DNA of 64,000 nucleotides from Bacillus nitratireducens. Its GTDB lineage: Bacteria; Bacillota; Bacilli; Bacillales; Bacillaceae_G. The notes under the pieces are model-generated. The model saw nothing but the letters and a program-made list of their open reading frames with translations. It searched no databases and was not told where the DNA came from. This document shows, piece by piece, positions 9,366-17,602 of the stretch. Made by a program: the position numbers and the translations under genes. Positions within the stretch are counted from its first letter, which is position 1. Each line of letters opens with the position of its first letter. Location of the stretch: positions 21,093 to 85,092 of the forward strand of contig NZ_MAOC01000009.1 in NCBI RefSeq assembly GCF_001884135.1, written 5' to 3'.

Positions 9366-10154
9366 ATGGAAGTAACAAGTAAAACAGAATCTGTTGTTGT
9401 GAAATATGAAGGGCGCGTAGCAACGGTTATGGTCAATCGCCCAGAGGTTTTAAATGCATTAGATGAACCAACGTTAAAAGAGTTATTACAAAAGTTGAAA
9501 GAAGTGGCGGAAAGTTCTGTTCACGTTGTTGTGTTATGCGGCAGTGGCCGTGGTTTTTCTGCGGGTGGAGATATTAAATCAATGCTTTCAAGTAATGATG
9601 AAAGTAAGTTTGAAGGTATCATGAATACAATTTCTGAAATCGTGGTGACGTTATATACGATGCCAAAGCTTGTTATTAGTGCAATTCATGGACCGACTGC
9701 TGGACTTGGATTAAGTATTGCATTAACAGCTGATTATGTTATGGCAGATATATCATCAGTTATTGCGATGAACTTTATTGGAATCGCTTTAATTCCAGAT
9801 GGTGGTGGCCATTTCTTCCTTCAAAAGCGCGTCGGTGAAAATATGACGAAGAAAATCATTTGGGAAGGGAAGAAATTATCAGCGACAGAAGCATTAGATA
9901 TCGGTTTAATTGATGAAGTAATCGGTGAGGATTTCCAAACGGCTGTGAAGCAAAAAATTAATGAATGGTTACACAAACCAATCAAGGCGATGATTCAAAC
10001 GAAACAAATTTTATGTGAAGTCAATCGTTCTAATTTAGAACAAACGCTTCAGCTTGAAAAGCGTGGTCAATATACGATGAGACAAACAGCGGACCATAAA
10101 GAAGGTATTGCTGCTTTTCTAGAAAAACGTTTACCAGCATTTAAAGGGGAATAA
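9366..10154 (+). CDS. Enoyl-CoA hydratase/isomerase family protein
   Basis: 262 residues, crotonase fold. Oxyanion-hole segments are GFSAGGD (about 63-69) and HGPTAGLG (108-115). The positions that carry catalytic glutamates in classical enoyl-CoA hydratases read Gly and Asp (ALIPDGGG, Asp145), a pattern more like PaaG/isomerase members than true hydratases. It probably acts on a CoA thioester in fatty or aromatic acid breakdown, but the substrate cannot be read. The ATG at 9366 was chosen because the promoter appears to start transcription near 9344, and GAGGGG lies upstream of this ATG. The stop codon lies within the end of a bcr1 fragment. Confidence 0.85.
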   Translation: MEVTSKTESVVVKYEGRVATVMVNRPEVLNALDEPTLKELLQKLKEVAESSVHVVVLCGSGRGFSAGGDIKSMLSSNDESKFEGIMNTISEIVVTLYTMPKLVISAIHGPTAGLGLSIALTADYVMADISSVIAMNFIGIALIPDGGGHFFLQKRVGENMTKKIIWEGKKLSATEALDIGLIDEVIGEDFQTAVKQKINEWLHKPIKAMIQTKQILCEVNRSNLEQTLQLEKRGQYTMRQTADHKEGIAAFLEKRLPAFKGE

Positions 10155-10230
10155 AGTGAAACATTAATCCGTGGGGATTTGTTTATCCCCCGCGGATTAT
10201 TAGTTTTACTGCCCGTTAATTCGAGATAAA
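10151..10230 (-). repeat. bcr1 fragment, central part missing
   Basis: Reverse orientation: ATAAAGTGAAAC, terminal hairpin with GTGGGG and CCCCCGCGG arms, then directly TTACTGCCCG and GATAAA. The middle is deleted. Its first bases contain the TAA stop of the preceding gene. Confidence 0.75.
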
Positions 10231-10236
10231 GGGAAG

Positions 10237-10280
10237 AAAGTGCTAACACATTTTAGTATAATTGTGTTAGCACTTTTTTT
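10237..10280 (+). terminator. Terminator just ahead of the next gene
   Basis: Perfect 14-bp stem (10237-10250 with 10263-10276) and a T run, 10 bases before the ATG at 10291. The AGGAG site of that gene follows at once, so the hairpin could act as an attenuator. Confidence 0.85.
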
Positions 10281-10290
10281 AGGAGTATAA

Positions 10291-10602
10291 ATGAAGAAAA
10301 TTATCGGTGTTATCGTTATGATTTTACTTACGTATTATGCTTTGCATAGTACACCATCTCTTGTGGTACGGACTGCATTATTCTTTGAGGGACATCCAAC
10401 TGTTGCTTTCTCAGGTGAAGTGAAGAAAGAACGGGATGTGAAAAAAGAGGCGATTCCTGATGAGTACCGGACCTTATATGGCGATAAGAAAGAAGAACCA
10501 GAGCATTACTTCTTTCCTGTAGTAAGGGCGCGCGGATCAGGAATTGATATGTTAAGTGCTTGTGTGGAAAAAGAGTGGTTTTTCTATAAAGTAAAACTTT
10601 AA
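10291..10602 (+). CDS. Hypothetical membrane-anchored protein whose 3' end lies in bcr1
   Basis: 103 residues. One membrane anchor near the N-terminus (about 4-22), then a charged extracytoplasmic or cytoplasmic domain (VKKERDVKKEAIPDEYRTLY). No family is recognised. Start ATG follows AGGAG. The last codons (FYKVKL and stop) come from the first 17 bases of a full bcr1 element, so the natural C-terminus has probably been replaced. It may be a slightly truncated version of a longer ancestral protein; comparison with a strain lacking this bcr1 would tell. Confidence 0.6.
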   Translation: MKKIIGVIVMILLTYYALHSTPSLVVRTALFFEGHPTVAFSGEVKKERDVKKEAIPDEYRTLYGDKKEEPEHYFFPVVRARGSGIDMLSACVEKEWFFYKVKL

Positions 10603-10743
10603 TCAGTGGGGGTTTTGTTCATCCCCCACTGATTTAGCCTTCACCAATCGGGCGTTTATGGGCAGTTAATCTCCCACCTAACTTCTTTGCTCCATCCGAA
10701 TTTTGAGGTGGGAGCTTTACTGCCCGGCAAATAGCGGGATAAA
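10586..10743 (-). repeat. bcr1 repeat, full copy (158 bp)
   Basis: Reverse orientation, with ATAAA at both ends (the complement of TTTAT). Contains terminal hairpin, GCCCGATTGG-type inner block, central GGTGGGAG/CTCCCACC hairpin and GGGCAGT blocks. Overlaps the 3' end of the preceding gene. Confidence 0.95.
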
Positions 10744-10781
10744 GCAGAGCTTGGGTGTTATTAAAAATAGGAGGAACAGTG

Positions 10782-11108
10782 ATGTCAACTTATAACAAAT
10801 TAGTAAGAGACCGTGTCCCGGAGAAAATTTTAATGTCTGGAAAAACATATACAGCACAAAAATTAACAGGACAAGCTTACATACAAGCGTTAGCGAAAAT
10901 TGGTACAGAAGAAATTCGTGAATTTGCTTCGATGAAAGAGCGTGAACATGCGCTAGATTCACTTGCAGATGCACTTGAAGTTATTATTTCATTAGCTCGT
11001 GCAGAAGGTGCAACAATTGAAGATATAGAGCGTCTTCGTAAGAAAAAAGAAGAAGAGCGCGGCGGATTTACAAGAGGGATTTATTTGATGGACGTTTCGG
11101 AAGAGTAG
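10782..11108 (+). CDS. MazG-like / phosphoribosyl-ATP pyrophosphohydrolase-like protein
   Basis: 108 residues, all-alpha NTP pyrophosphatase type. It begins STYNKLVRDRVPE, a signature of this small family, has acidic pairs for Mg2+ (TEEIREF near 42-48, DSLADALEV near 58-66) and ends in KKKEEERGGFTRGIYL. Members hydrolyse nucleoside triphosphates to monophosphates, often as house-cleaning enzymes; the substrate is unknown. Start ATG 10782 follows AGGAGG; an earlier in-frame ATG was rejected because it has no such site. A paralogue lies at 46363-46689. It is not next to his genes, so a role in histidine synthesis is unlikely. Confidence 0.8.
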   Translation: MSTYNKLVRDRVPEKILMSGKTYTAQKLTGQAYIQALAKIGTEEIREFASMKEREHALDSLADALEVIISLARAEGATIEDIERLRKKKEEERGGFTRGIYLMDVSEE

Positions 11109-11116
11109 TTTTATAG

Positions 11117-11153
11117 AAAAAGCACAGCTTACTCAGTAGCGCTGTGCTTTTTT
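11117..11153. terminator. Terminator shared by two convergent genes
   Basis: About 12-bp stem (11117-11128 with 11141-11152) and T runs on both strands. It overlaps the last codons of the minus-strand small gene. Confidence 0.85.
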
Positions 11154-11308
11154 CCTGCAATTAGGCTAACGATTAAGAAGATAGCTGTTAATGTCCAGCC
11201 GATTGCAATAGAAGTAGTAGTGTGAATGGCATAAGAAACTTGTAAACATAGTAATGATGATAAAAACCAAATAAGTGCAATATGTACATGTTTTTTCGTT
11301 ACATTCAT
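11129..11308 (-). CDS. Small two-span membrane protein
   Basis: 59 residues. Start ATG 11308 follows AAGGAGA. A basic N-terminus (MNVTKKH) is followed by two hydrophobic segments (about 9-28 and 35-52) and a polar end KKHSATE. The stop codon lies inside the shared terminator, which is common for compact Bacillus genes. No family is recognised. It is convergent with the MazG-like gene and divergent from the peptidase gene. Confidence 0.65.
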   Translation of the reverse strand: MNVTKKHVHIALIWFLSSLLCLQVSYAIHTTTSIAIGWTLTAIFLIVSLIAGKKHSATE

Positions 11309-11435
11309 TTTTGTTATCTCCTTTTAACTTATTAAACTAAATTTTACTATAATTTAGAAAATTAAACTATATGAGTAGAGGTTTTATCGTAATTTCGCTA
11401 TACTAAATAGTAGAGAGAATGAGGAGGAAACGACA

Positions 11436-12485
11436 ATGGCACATCATGCAAAAGAAACGATGGAATTAATTAAAGAGCTTGTCTCTATTCCAAGTCCATC
11501 TGGAAACACTGCGAAAATTATTAATTTTATTGAAAACTATGTAAGTGAGTGGAATGTAGAGACGAAGCGTAATAATAAAGGCGCTCTTATTTTAACGGTT
11601 AAAGGAAAGAATGATGATCAGCATCGTTTATTAACTGCACACGTTGATACGTTAGGTGCGATGGTGAAAGAAATTAAGTCTGACGGTCGTCTTCGTCTAT
11701 CTATGATTGGTGGATTTCGCTGGAACTCTGTAGAAGGGGAATATTGCGAAATTGAAACGTCAAGCGGTAAGAAGTATACAGGTACAATTTTAATGCATCA
11801 AACTTCTGTCCATGTGTACAAAGATGCAGGGGAAGCGAAGCGCGATGAGCAAAATATTGAAGTTCGTATTGATGAGCGTGTTTCTTCGGCAAATGAAGTA
11901 CGCGAATTAGGAATTGAAGTAGGAGACTTCGTTTCATTTGATCCACGCGTTCAAATTACAGAGAGTGGATACATAAAATCACGTCATTTAGACGATAAAG
12001 TAAGTGTAGCAATTCTATTAAAATTAATTAAAAGATTGCAAGATGAAAAGGTAACATTACCGTATACAACACATTTCTTAATTTCTAATAATGAAGAGAT
12101 TGGGTACGGTGGAAACTCAAATATTCCAGAAGAGACGGTAGAATATTTAGCAGTTGATATGGGAGCGTTAGGTGACGGACAAGCATCTGATGAATATACA
12201 GTATCCATTTGTGCGAAAGATTCTAGCGGTCCATACCATTACGCTTTACGTAAGCATTTAGTTGAATTGGCGAAAGCGAATGCTATTGAATATAAAGTGG
12301 ATATTTATCCCTACTACGGATCAGACGCATCAGCTGCGATTCGCGCTGGATTTGATGTGAAACATGCATTAATTGGAGCTGGTATTGATTCTTCTCACGC
12401 ATTTGAGCGTACGCATGAAAGCTCGATTGTACATACAGAAGCACTTGTTTATGCATATGTGTTATCAGAAATGATAGCAGAATAG
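11436..12485 (+). CDS. M42-family glutamyl aminopeptidase/endoglucanase-like metallopeptidase
   Basis: 349 residues, the usual length. All metal and catalytic positions of M42 are visible: His69 and Asp71 (AHVDT), Asp186 (HLDDK, bridging), Glu220 and Glu221 (NNEEIGYGG), Asp241 (AVDMG), His321 (SSHAFERTH). These cytoplasmic enzymes form large tetrahedral assemblies and trim peptides from the N-terminus using two Zn or Co ions. Start ATG follows GAGGAGG. A single-gene unit with its own terminator. Confidence 0.92.
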   Translation: MAHHAKETMELIKELVSIPSPSGNTAKIINFIENYVSEWNVETKRNNKGALILTVKGKNDDQHRLLTAHVDTLGAMVKEIKSDGRLRLSMIGGFRWNSVEGEYCEIETSSGKKYTGTILMHQTSVHVYKDAGEAKRDEQNIEVRIDERVSSANEVRELGIEVGDFVSFDPRVQITESGYIKSRHLDDKVSVAILLKLIKRLQDEKVTLPYTTHFLISNNEEIGYGGNSNIPEETVEYLAVDMGALGDGQASDEYTVSICAKDSSGPYHYALRKHLVELAKANAIEYKVDIYPYYGSDASAAIRAGFDVKHALIGAGIDSSHAFERTHESSIVHTEALVYAYVLSEMIAE

Positions 12486-12492
12486 TGAGAGG

Positions 12493-12523
12493 GTGGTTGA
12501 TTCTATGAATCAGCCACTTTTTT
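12493..12523 (+). terminator. Terminator of the M42 peptidase gene
   Basis: 11-bp stem with one G-U pair (12493-12503 with 12507-12517) and T run. Confidence 0.85.
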
Positions 12524-12639
12524 GTGCATAAAAACTACTTTAATTGTATTTTATTGTACAATATTAAGAAAGTAGGTTTACTACAGAATTCTAGTATTAT
12601 AGAATGATAGAGGCGCACTAATTTTTTTTTGCTCGCATT

Positions 12640-12648
12640 TGTTATAAT
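12640..12648 (+). promoter_or_regulatory. Extended -10 promoter of the SLH amidase gene
   Basis: TGTTATAAT at 12640-12648, an extended -10 element without an evident -35 box, 57 bases before the ATG. Confidence 0.5.
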
Positions 12649-12704
12649 TTGTATATTAAGATTACGCGTTATTGTAAATGATTTTTGAGAGGAGTATTAT
12701 TTTT

Positions 12705-14294
12705 ATGAAGTATCGTGCAGTCGCGGCTGGTATTTTAGCCGCAAGTTTATTATCGTCTCCAGTTAGTAGTTTCGCAGCAGGGAAAAAGTTTTCGGATGTT
12801 CCTACATGGGCGCAGGAATCGGTTGACTATTTAGTAGGGAAAAAAGCACTTGATGGAAAACCAGATGGAACGTTTTCTCCATCTGAAGCAGTAGATAAAG
12901 GATCAGCTGCAAAAATATTAGCGGTAGTTCTTGGTTTACCAATTGATCCAAAAGCGAAACCATCTTTTAAAGATTCGCAAGATCATTGGGCAGCACCATA
13001 TATTGCTGCGGTAGAAAAAGCAGGTGTAATTAGTGGAGATGGTACTGGAAAATTCAATCCATCAAGCCAAATTAACCGTGCATCTATGGCATCTATGCTT
13101 GTACAAGCATATTCATTAGACAATAAAATTATTGGAGAACTTCCAACACAGTTTAATGATTTAGAACCTCATTGGGGTAAGAAACAAGCTAATATTTTAG
13201 TAGCTTTAGAGATTTCAATGGGTACAGGAAATGGTTGGAAGCCTGACGGTACTGTAAGTCGTGCTGAAGCAGCTCAGTTCATCGCGATGGCAGATAAAAA
13301 TAAAACAAATACATCGAAAAGAATGTATATGAACAGAAACTTTATTACATATCATCAGGCATCGTTATCATCTGGTATTACTGACACTCAACATAAGCCA
13401 CAAATGCTTGAAGTGAAAGAGCAAAGAGCGGATGGTTGGTTGAAAGTTGTAACAAGTAAAGGTGAGAAGTGGACGCCTTTAACAGAGAAAACAGATGCTA
13501 TTAATGAAGGATTTACTGCGTATGCAGAAGCTTCGCATCAATCTAAAGTGTCAGGTACATATAATGCACAAAAAGTAACTGTTATTGAAGAGAATGGTAG
13601 CTGGATTCGTATCCGTATGGGAGCTGGCTTCCAATGGGTGGATAAAAATCAATTAAACCCAGTGAAGCAAGGTAACTTCCTAGAAGGTAAAGCGATTATT
13701 ATTGATCCAGGTCATGGTGGAATTGACTCGGGGAACCCTGGTTATTATGAGAAAGAAAGTAAAACCGTATTAGATGTATCATTACGATTACAGAAAATAT
13801 TTGAGAAAAAGACACCGTTTACTGTGTTATTCACTCGTACAGATGATACACGTCCAGGAACAAGTGGTCCTGATTCTTTAAAAAAACGTGTAGAATTTGC
13901 ACAGCAAAATAATGGAGATATTTTTGTAAGTATCCATGCTAATGGTTCTGAATTGAAAAATGGACAAGGTACAGAGACATTATATTATGACTCAGCACGA
14001 GCAAGAGTAACGAATCCAAATGTAGAAGAGAGTCGTTTATTAGCAGAAAAAATTCAAAAACGTCTTGTGAATGCACTTGGAACAAAAGATCGTGGCGCGA
14101 AACATCAGGACTTATACGTAACTAGAGAAAATACAATGCCAGCTGTATTAACAGAATTAGCATTTGTAGATAATAAAAGTGATGCAGATAAAATTGCTAC
14201 ACCAAAGCAGAGACAAAGTGCAGCAGAAGCTATTTATCAAGGTATTCTAGATTACTATGAAGCAATGGGGAATGACGTATCTTCTTTCCGTTAA
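12705..14294 (+). CDS. SLH-domain N-acetylmuramoyl-L-alanine amidase
   Basis: 529 residues. Signal peptide 1-26 ending SSFAAG; three SLH repeats (about 28-190) that anchor the protein to the pyruvylated secondary wall polysaccharide; SH3-like region (about 200-325); Amidase_3 catalytic domain (about 330-520) with Zn His in IDPGHGG, second Zn His in SIHANG and catalytic Glu in LTELAFVDN. It cleaves the amide bond between MurNAc and the stem peptide and probably acts in cell separation or wall turnover. ATG 12705 was chosen over an upstream in-frame ATG because it starts the signal peptide and has GAGAGGAG before it. It fits the S-layer locus on the left. Confidence 0.93.
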   Translation: MKYRAVAAGILAASLLSSPVSSFAAGKKFSDVPTWAQESVDYLVGKKALDGKPDGTFSPSEAVDKGSAAKILAVVLGLPIDPKAKPSFKDSQDHWAAPYIAAVEKAGVISGDGTGKFNPSSQINRASMASMLVQAYSLDNKIIGELPTQFNDLEPHWGKKQANILVALEISMGTGNGWKPDGTVSRAEAAQFIAMADKNKTNTSKRMYMNRNFITYHQASLSSGITDTQHKPQMLEVKEQRADGWLKVVTSKGEKWTPLTEKTDAINEGFTAYAEASHQSKVSGTYNAQKVTVIEENGSWIRIRMGAGFQWVDKNQLNPVKQGNFLEGKAIIIDPGHGGIDSGNPGYYEKESKTVLDVSLRLQKIFEKKTPFTVLFTRTDDTRPGTSGPDSLKKRVEFAQQNNGDIFVSIHANGSELKNGQGTETLYYDSARARVTNPNVEESRLLAEKIQKRLVNALGTKDRGAKHQDLYVTRENTMPAVLTELAFVDNKSDADKIATPKQRQSAAEAIYQGILDYYEAMGNDVSSFR

Positions 14295-14299
14295 TAAAT

Positions 14300-14332
14300 A
14301 AAAGAGATTGCCATAGGCAGTCTCTTTTTATT
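14300..14332 (+). terminator. Terminator of the amidase gene
   Basis: About 13-bp stem with a 3-nt loop and T run shortly after the stop codon. Confidence 0.85.
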
Positions 14333-14455
14333 TATAAAACAAATTATAAAGGTTTCTCTTTATTTCGAGCATATGATATCATTTAATTTTATATGAAAAA
14401 AGTATTCGAGTAATTGTAATCATAACAATTTTAAACGATAAAGGATGATAATAGA

Positions 14456-15409
14456 TTGAGTAATCATAGTAAAACACCTGCATGTATATATACGTATGCA
14501 TTTCGCGAAGAGGAGCGTGCTTTATGTTACTTGGAAATGCGCTCGTTCTTTGGGATGGAGTCTCACGTTAATATTTTAAAAAGTGAAGTCAAGATTGCTC
14601 CGAGTAGAAGTCCGTTTATTAAAGAGCGCGTCGAGGTTATGTATGAAGGGGACGACTTAGAAAGCATTTTAAAACAAGTGGAACAAATTGATTTAGCGGG
14701 AGCGACATTCAAAGTTATCTTCGTTAAAATCAATGATCTTGGTAAAGAAAATAAAATTGAATATGGAGAAAGACGCCTTATTGAACGAGACCTCGGTATG
14801 CATATTGAAGGAGAAGCGGATGTTCGTAATCCAGAGCGTGTATTCGGGATTGTTCCTCTTGGAGGACGCTGGTACTTCGGACACTATGTAGAAAGTGATC
14901 CGGTTTGGTATCATCACATAAAAAAACCGCATAGCTATTCGACATCACTGAGCACACGTGTTGCTAGAGCTGTCGCAAATATCGCTGTACCAAACCCAGA
15001 TGGAGTACGAGCAATTGACCCGTGCTGCGGTATTGGAACAGTAGTAGTAGAAGCACTTTCTATGGGGATTAACATCGTTGGTAGAGATATAAATCCACTT
15101 GTGGTGCTCGGAACGAGAAAAAACATCGCACATTTCGGGTTTGAAGGAACAGTAACAAAAGGTCCGATTGAAGAAATTACTGAGAACTACGACGTCGCAA
15201 TTATCGATATGCCGTACGACCTATTTACGCACGCAACACCAGAAGATCAACTCTCAATTCTTTCAAGTGCGCGCCGTATTGCAAAAAAAGCAGTCGTTGT
15301 CACGATGGAAACAATGGACGACATGATTCATGAAGCGGGATTTGAAATTACAGACCGCTGTATCACAAGAAAAGGATCATTTTCTAGACAAATTCTTGTT
15401 TGTGAATAG
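14456..15409 (+). CDS. TRM11/COG1041-type SAM-dependent methyltransferase
   Basis: 317 residues. The C-terminal half is a Rossmann methyltransferase: SAM motif IDPCCGIGTVVVEA (about 183-196) and catalytic-loop motif IDMPYDLF, the DPPY-type block of amino methyltransferases acting on nucleic acid bases. The N-terminal half resembles the THUMP-like or NTE part of tRNA guanine-N2 methyltransferases. Likely substrate tRNA, though the family label is often DNA modification methylase. The start is TTG at 14456 with AAGGATG upstream; no ATG fits. Single gene with its own terminator. Confidence 0.75.
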   Translation: MSNHSKTPACIYTYAFREEERALCYLEMRSFFGMESHVNILKSEVKIAPSRSPFIKERVEVMYEGDDLESILKQVEQIDLAGATFKVIFVKINDLGKENKIEYGERRLIERDLGMHIEGEADVRNPERVFGIVPLGGRWYFGHYVESDPVWYHHIKKPHSYSTSLSTRVARAVANIAVPNPDGVRAIDPCCGIGTVVVEALSMGINIVGRDINPLVVLGTRKNIAHFGFEGTVTKGPIEEITENYDVAIIDMPYDLFTHATPEDQLSILSSARRIAKKAVVVTMETMDDMIHEAGFEITDRCITRKGSFSRQILVCE

Positions 15410-15443
15410 GAAAGGTCACCCGTTTATTAAATTAATAAATTAC

Positions 15444-15485
15444 AGGATAGTTAGTCCATTATGAGGCTGATTATCCTTTTTTATT
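15444..15485 (+). terminator. Terminator of the methyltransferase gene
   Basis: 11-bp stem (AGGATAGTTAG paired with CTGATTATCCT, G-U tolerated) followed by TTTTTTATTT. Confidence 0.75.
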
Positions 15486-15503
15486 TAACAACAAATATAA
15501 AAA

Positions 15504-15536
15504 CTCCATTTTGAATAAAGATTGATCAAAATGGAG
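15504..15536 (-). terminator. Terminator of the DinB-family gene
   Basis: Perfect 11-bp stem (15504-15514 with 15526-15536); on the minus strand it is followed by a T-rich run. Confidence 0.75.
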
Positions 15537-15610
15537 CTACCCTTTTTAGCTAAGTATGAGATTTTTATAAAAAAGTTTGATTATTTTACTGAGCCTTAAT
15601 GAATAACATT

Positions 15611-16111
15611 TCAAGAATACCAATAAAAAGCATAATCAGTCATAACTGAAGAATCACCCAACTGATGTAACATAGCTGAAATATTCCCTCTATGATAGGT
15701 TCCATGATTCACAACGTGTAAGACCATTTCAGATATACTTGTTTCTCTTAATCCTGCCCATGGATTATCCAACATTATTCTCTTTTCCATATCTTCCTGT
15801 CTGTTCAAAAAGGTTTTAAACCGGGATGTTAAAGTGTGAAATTCCGTTTCTAAGTCTTCAATGGGCAGTTTCTCAATCTTTTCTTGAATTTGAAATGAAG
15901 ATTGCATTGCTTCATTCATACTCTGACCCTCAAGGGTATGAAGCCATCCATATTCCACCAAATAGAGATGAGATAAAACCTTTGAAACAGAAGAAAAGAC
16001 ACTTTTCATTTCCTTTTGATATTTCTCAGGAGAAAGTGTCTTAAGATGATCAATAATCCGTTGATTTGCCCATACATGATAGTTATATAGATTTTCTACA
16101 TGATTTGCCAT
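15611..16111 (-). CDS. DinB/YfiT-family metal-binding protein
   Basis: 166 residues, four-helix bundle type. The three His that bind metal in this family appear in context: LSHLYLVEYGWL (about 46-57) and VVNHGTYHRGN (about 134-144). Related enzymes include bacillithiol S-transferases and maleylpyruvate isomerase-like proteins; no specific substrate can be read. Start ATG follows AAGGAGG. It is a single gene facing the methyltransferase gene. Confidence 0.85.
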   Translation of the reverse strand: MANHVENLYNYHVWANQRIIDHLKTLSPEKYQKEMKSVFSSVSKVLSHLYLVEYGWLHTLEGQSMNEAMQSSFQIQEKIEKLPIEDLETEFHTLTSRFKTFLNRQEDMEKRIMLDNPWAGLRETSISEMVLHVVNHGTYHRGNISAMLHQLGDSSVMTDYAFYWYS

Positions 16112-16319
16112 ACAATCGCCTCCTTACCATCACGTTTTTTAATGTTCTTTATCAGAATGAATTATTCCTTTAAATATCATTACTTATTTGATGAGATCTT
16201 CAACTAAATGGCCCAATTGTTGAACAAAGGTCAAAGCAATCTTCAACTAACCTGCCCCGTTAGTTGAATTACATTTCTTCACAATGTTTATCGTTAGATT
16301 AACATAAATATCCAACAAG

Positions 16320-16364
16320 AAAACATCAAACCTCTAAGAAATCTATAGAGGTTTGATGTTTTTA
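16320..16364. terminator. Orphan terminator-like hairpin
   Basis: Perfect 16-bp stem (16320-16335 with 16347-16362), 11-nt loop, T run on the plus strand. No intact gene ends here. Confidence 0.65.
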
Positions 16365-16433
16365 ATCAATCTTTTTTACAAAGCTACACTTGTGACAAAA
16401 AAGCTTATTTTTTCATTTTGTGGTGATTCTGAA

Positions 16434-16453
16434 TTCTTAAGTTGATGGGCATG
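16434..16453 (-). repeat. Solo IS231-type terminal inverted repeat
   Basis: TTCTTAAGTTGATGGGCATG is the reverse complement of the 20-bp terminal repeat I recall for IS231 elements (CATGCCCATCAACTTAAGAA). No partner end or transposase is present in the window. Confidence 0.5.
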
Positions 16454-16572
16454 CCTGTGTAGGTGACCTTTTTTGGTTTGTATCAATGTGTGATTAGTTG
16501 GTAGTTTAGATGGGAGATTTGACGGGATTTGTTGAATAGACGATATATCTCGAGAGTTGTTTTGTTAGTAAA

Positions 16573-16788
16573 TTACTCTTCTTTTGTCTTCTCTTGTTGT
16601 GCAATTAGTAAATTGCGTAATACGTGTCCGCGGTAACTTTCTAGCTTTCGTCCTTCATGATAGCGAACACCTAATTTTTTAAGCTCAGCTACGTACCAGC
16701 CCTTTGTTCCGTAATACATGAGACCACTTCCTTTTTTCTTTTGAACAGTATATGTGCCTGGGCGAGAGAATTTTCTTTTTTTATTCAT
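16573..16788 (-). CDS. DUF2639/YflJ-like small protein
   Basis: 71 residues, very basic, with the recognisable core GTKGWYVAELKKLGVRYHEG and an RKLESYRGHVLRNLL tail, as in small conserved Bacillus proteins of the DUF2639 group. Function unknown. No good ribosome binding site lies ahead of the ATG at 16788, which is odd for this genome; a further upstream start was not found in frame. Expression may be weak or the start mis-set. Confidence 0.65.
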   Translation of the reverse strand: MNKKRKFSRPGTYTVQKKKGSGLMYYGTKGWYVAELKKLGVRYHEGRKLESYRGHVLRNLLIAQQEKTKEE

Positions 16789-17028
16789 GAAATTTGTAGA
16801 ATTTAATATTGAATATTCAGTTTATTTTTATTATGATTAACTTATTATCGGATGACAGTGATTAGCCTCGCTGTAAGCCCGGATTTATGTTTGAAAATGA
16901 AGAGAGTAATTTCTTTCCACTTGAGCTTCTTTAGCAGAAGTACGAGCTATAAGGATAAGGGTAGTAAAATTCAATGCAAATGTGTACATTGTTTTTCTGG
17001 CTCTTAACATAGTAACGGAGGATGAAAT

Positions 17029-17382
17029 ATGCGTAAAGGGACTTTTTTTATGGCAGGACATTCGAGACTTCCGAAAGGGATGGCTGTTCGCAGTATGTAT
17101 GAAACATTAACGATTACAATTGAGGCAGATCATAAATATCACGTCATTATTGAAGCGTCATGTACGCTTGCGACAGAGCACGGTAGAGACTTCGTTTCTC
17201 AAATTTTGAGAGGACATAGTTTGCAAGATGGTATTGAAGAAATCGTTCAAGATATTATGGACCATTATCAAGGAAAAGCGCAAAATGCGATCGTCAGTGC
17301 GGTAAAAGATTTACATCGCCAATATGTAAGTTATTTAAATGATGAACAGCCCAGAGGAGAGTACGAGGAAACGACACCATAA
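17029..17382 (+). CDS. DUF3870-family protein
   Basis: 117 residues with the family opening MAGHSRLPKGMAVRSMYETL, a beta-rich middle (ITIEADHKYHVIIEASCTLA) and a helical end. Found across Firmicutes beside catabolic genes; biochemical role unknown. Start ATG 17029 follows GGAGG; a second ATG nine bases before AGHSR is possible. It is followed by a terminator and a tiny Cys-rich gene. Confidence 0.75.
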   Translation: MRKGTFFMAGHSRLPKGMAVRSMYETLTITIEADHKYHVIIEASCTLATEHGRDFVSQILRGHSLQDGIEEIVQDIMDHYQGKAQNAIVSAVKDLHRQYVSYLNDEQPRGEYEETTP

Positions 17383-17410
17383 AAACTGTCTAGTTTACAA
17401 CCATAAACGA

Positions 17411-17453
17411 GAGCCAGTTGTATTTCTTTTTAAAGAGATACGACTGGCTTTTT
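17411..17453 (+). terminator. Terminator after the DUF3870 gene
   Basis: Long stem of about 17 bp with G-U pairs (GAGCCAGTTGTAT paired with ATACGACTGGCTT), T run. Its GAGCCAGTTGTA arm recurs in the hairpin at 17753. Confidence 0.8.
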
Positions 17454-17473
17454 ATATTGAGGAGGCAAGAACT

Positions 17474-17602
17474 ATGAAAAAGTTAAGTGAAGTTCAAGTT
17501 GTAAAACAAGAGACGAAAAAAAGAGGGTGCGCAGAAAGTAAAGGGATTTGTAAAATGTGTAAAGTATGTCGAGAAAATAATAAAAAACGAATTGACAGTT
17601 AG
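17474..17602 (+). CDS. Small Cys-rich protein
   Basis: 42 residues, start ATG behind GGAGG. Basic and soluble, with four Cys in the spacing C-x6-C-x2-C-x2-C (GCAESKGICKMCKVC), suggestive of metal binding. No family is recognised. It sits between two related hairpins, so it has its own transcript or reads from the upstream promoter through an attenuator. Confidence 0.6.
   Translation: MKKLSEVQVVKQETKKRGCAESKGICKMCKVCRENNKKRIDS

Larger units (their letters stand above)
16112..16572. other. Intergenic region with hairpin and possible IS remnant
   Basis: 460 bases without a credible gene. It holds a strong terminator-like hairpin at 16320-16364 that serves no intact neighbour and a 20-bp sequence at 16434-16453 resembling an IS231 end. 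Together they suggest a lost gene or mobile element. Confidence 0.5.

Noticed and set aside
14456-15409. DNA methyltransferase of a restriction system
   Set aside because: The fold with N-terminal THUMP-like part suits tRNA methylation better, and no restriction gene is adjacent.
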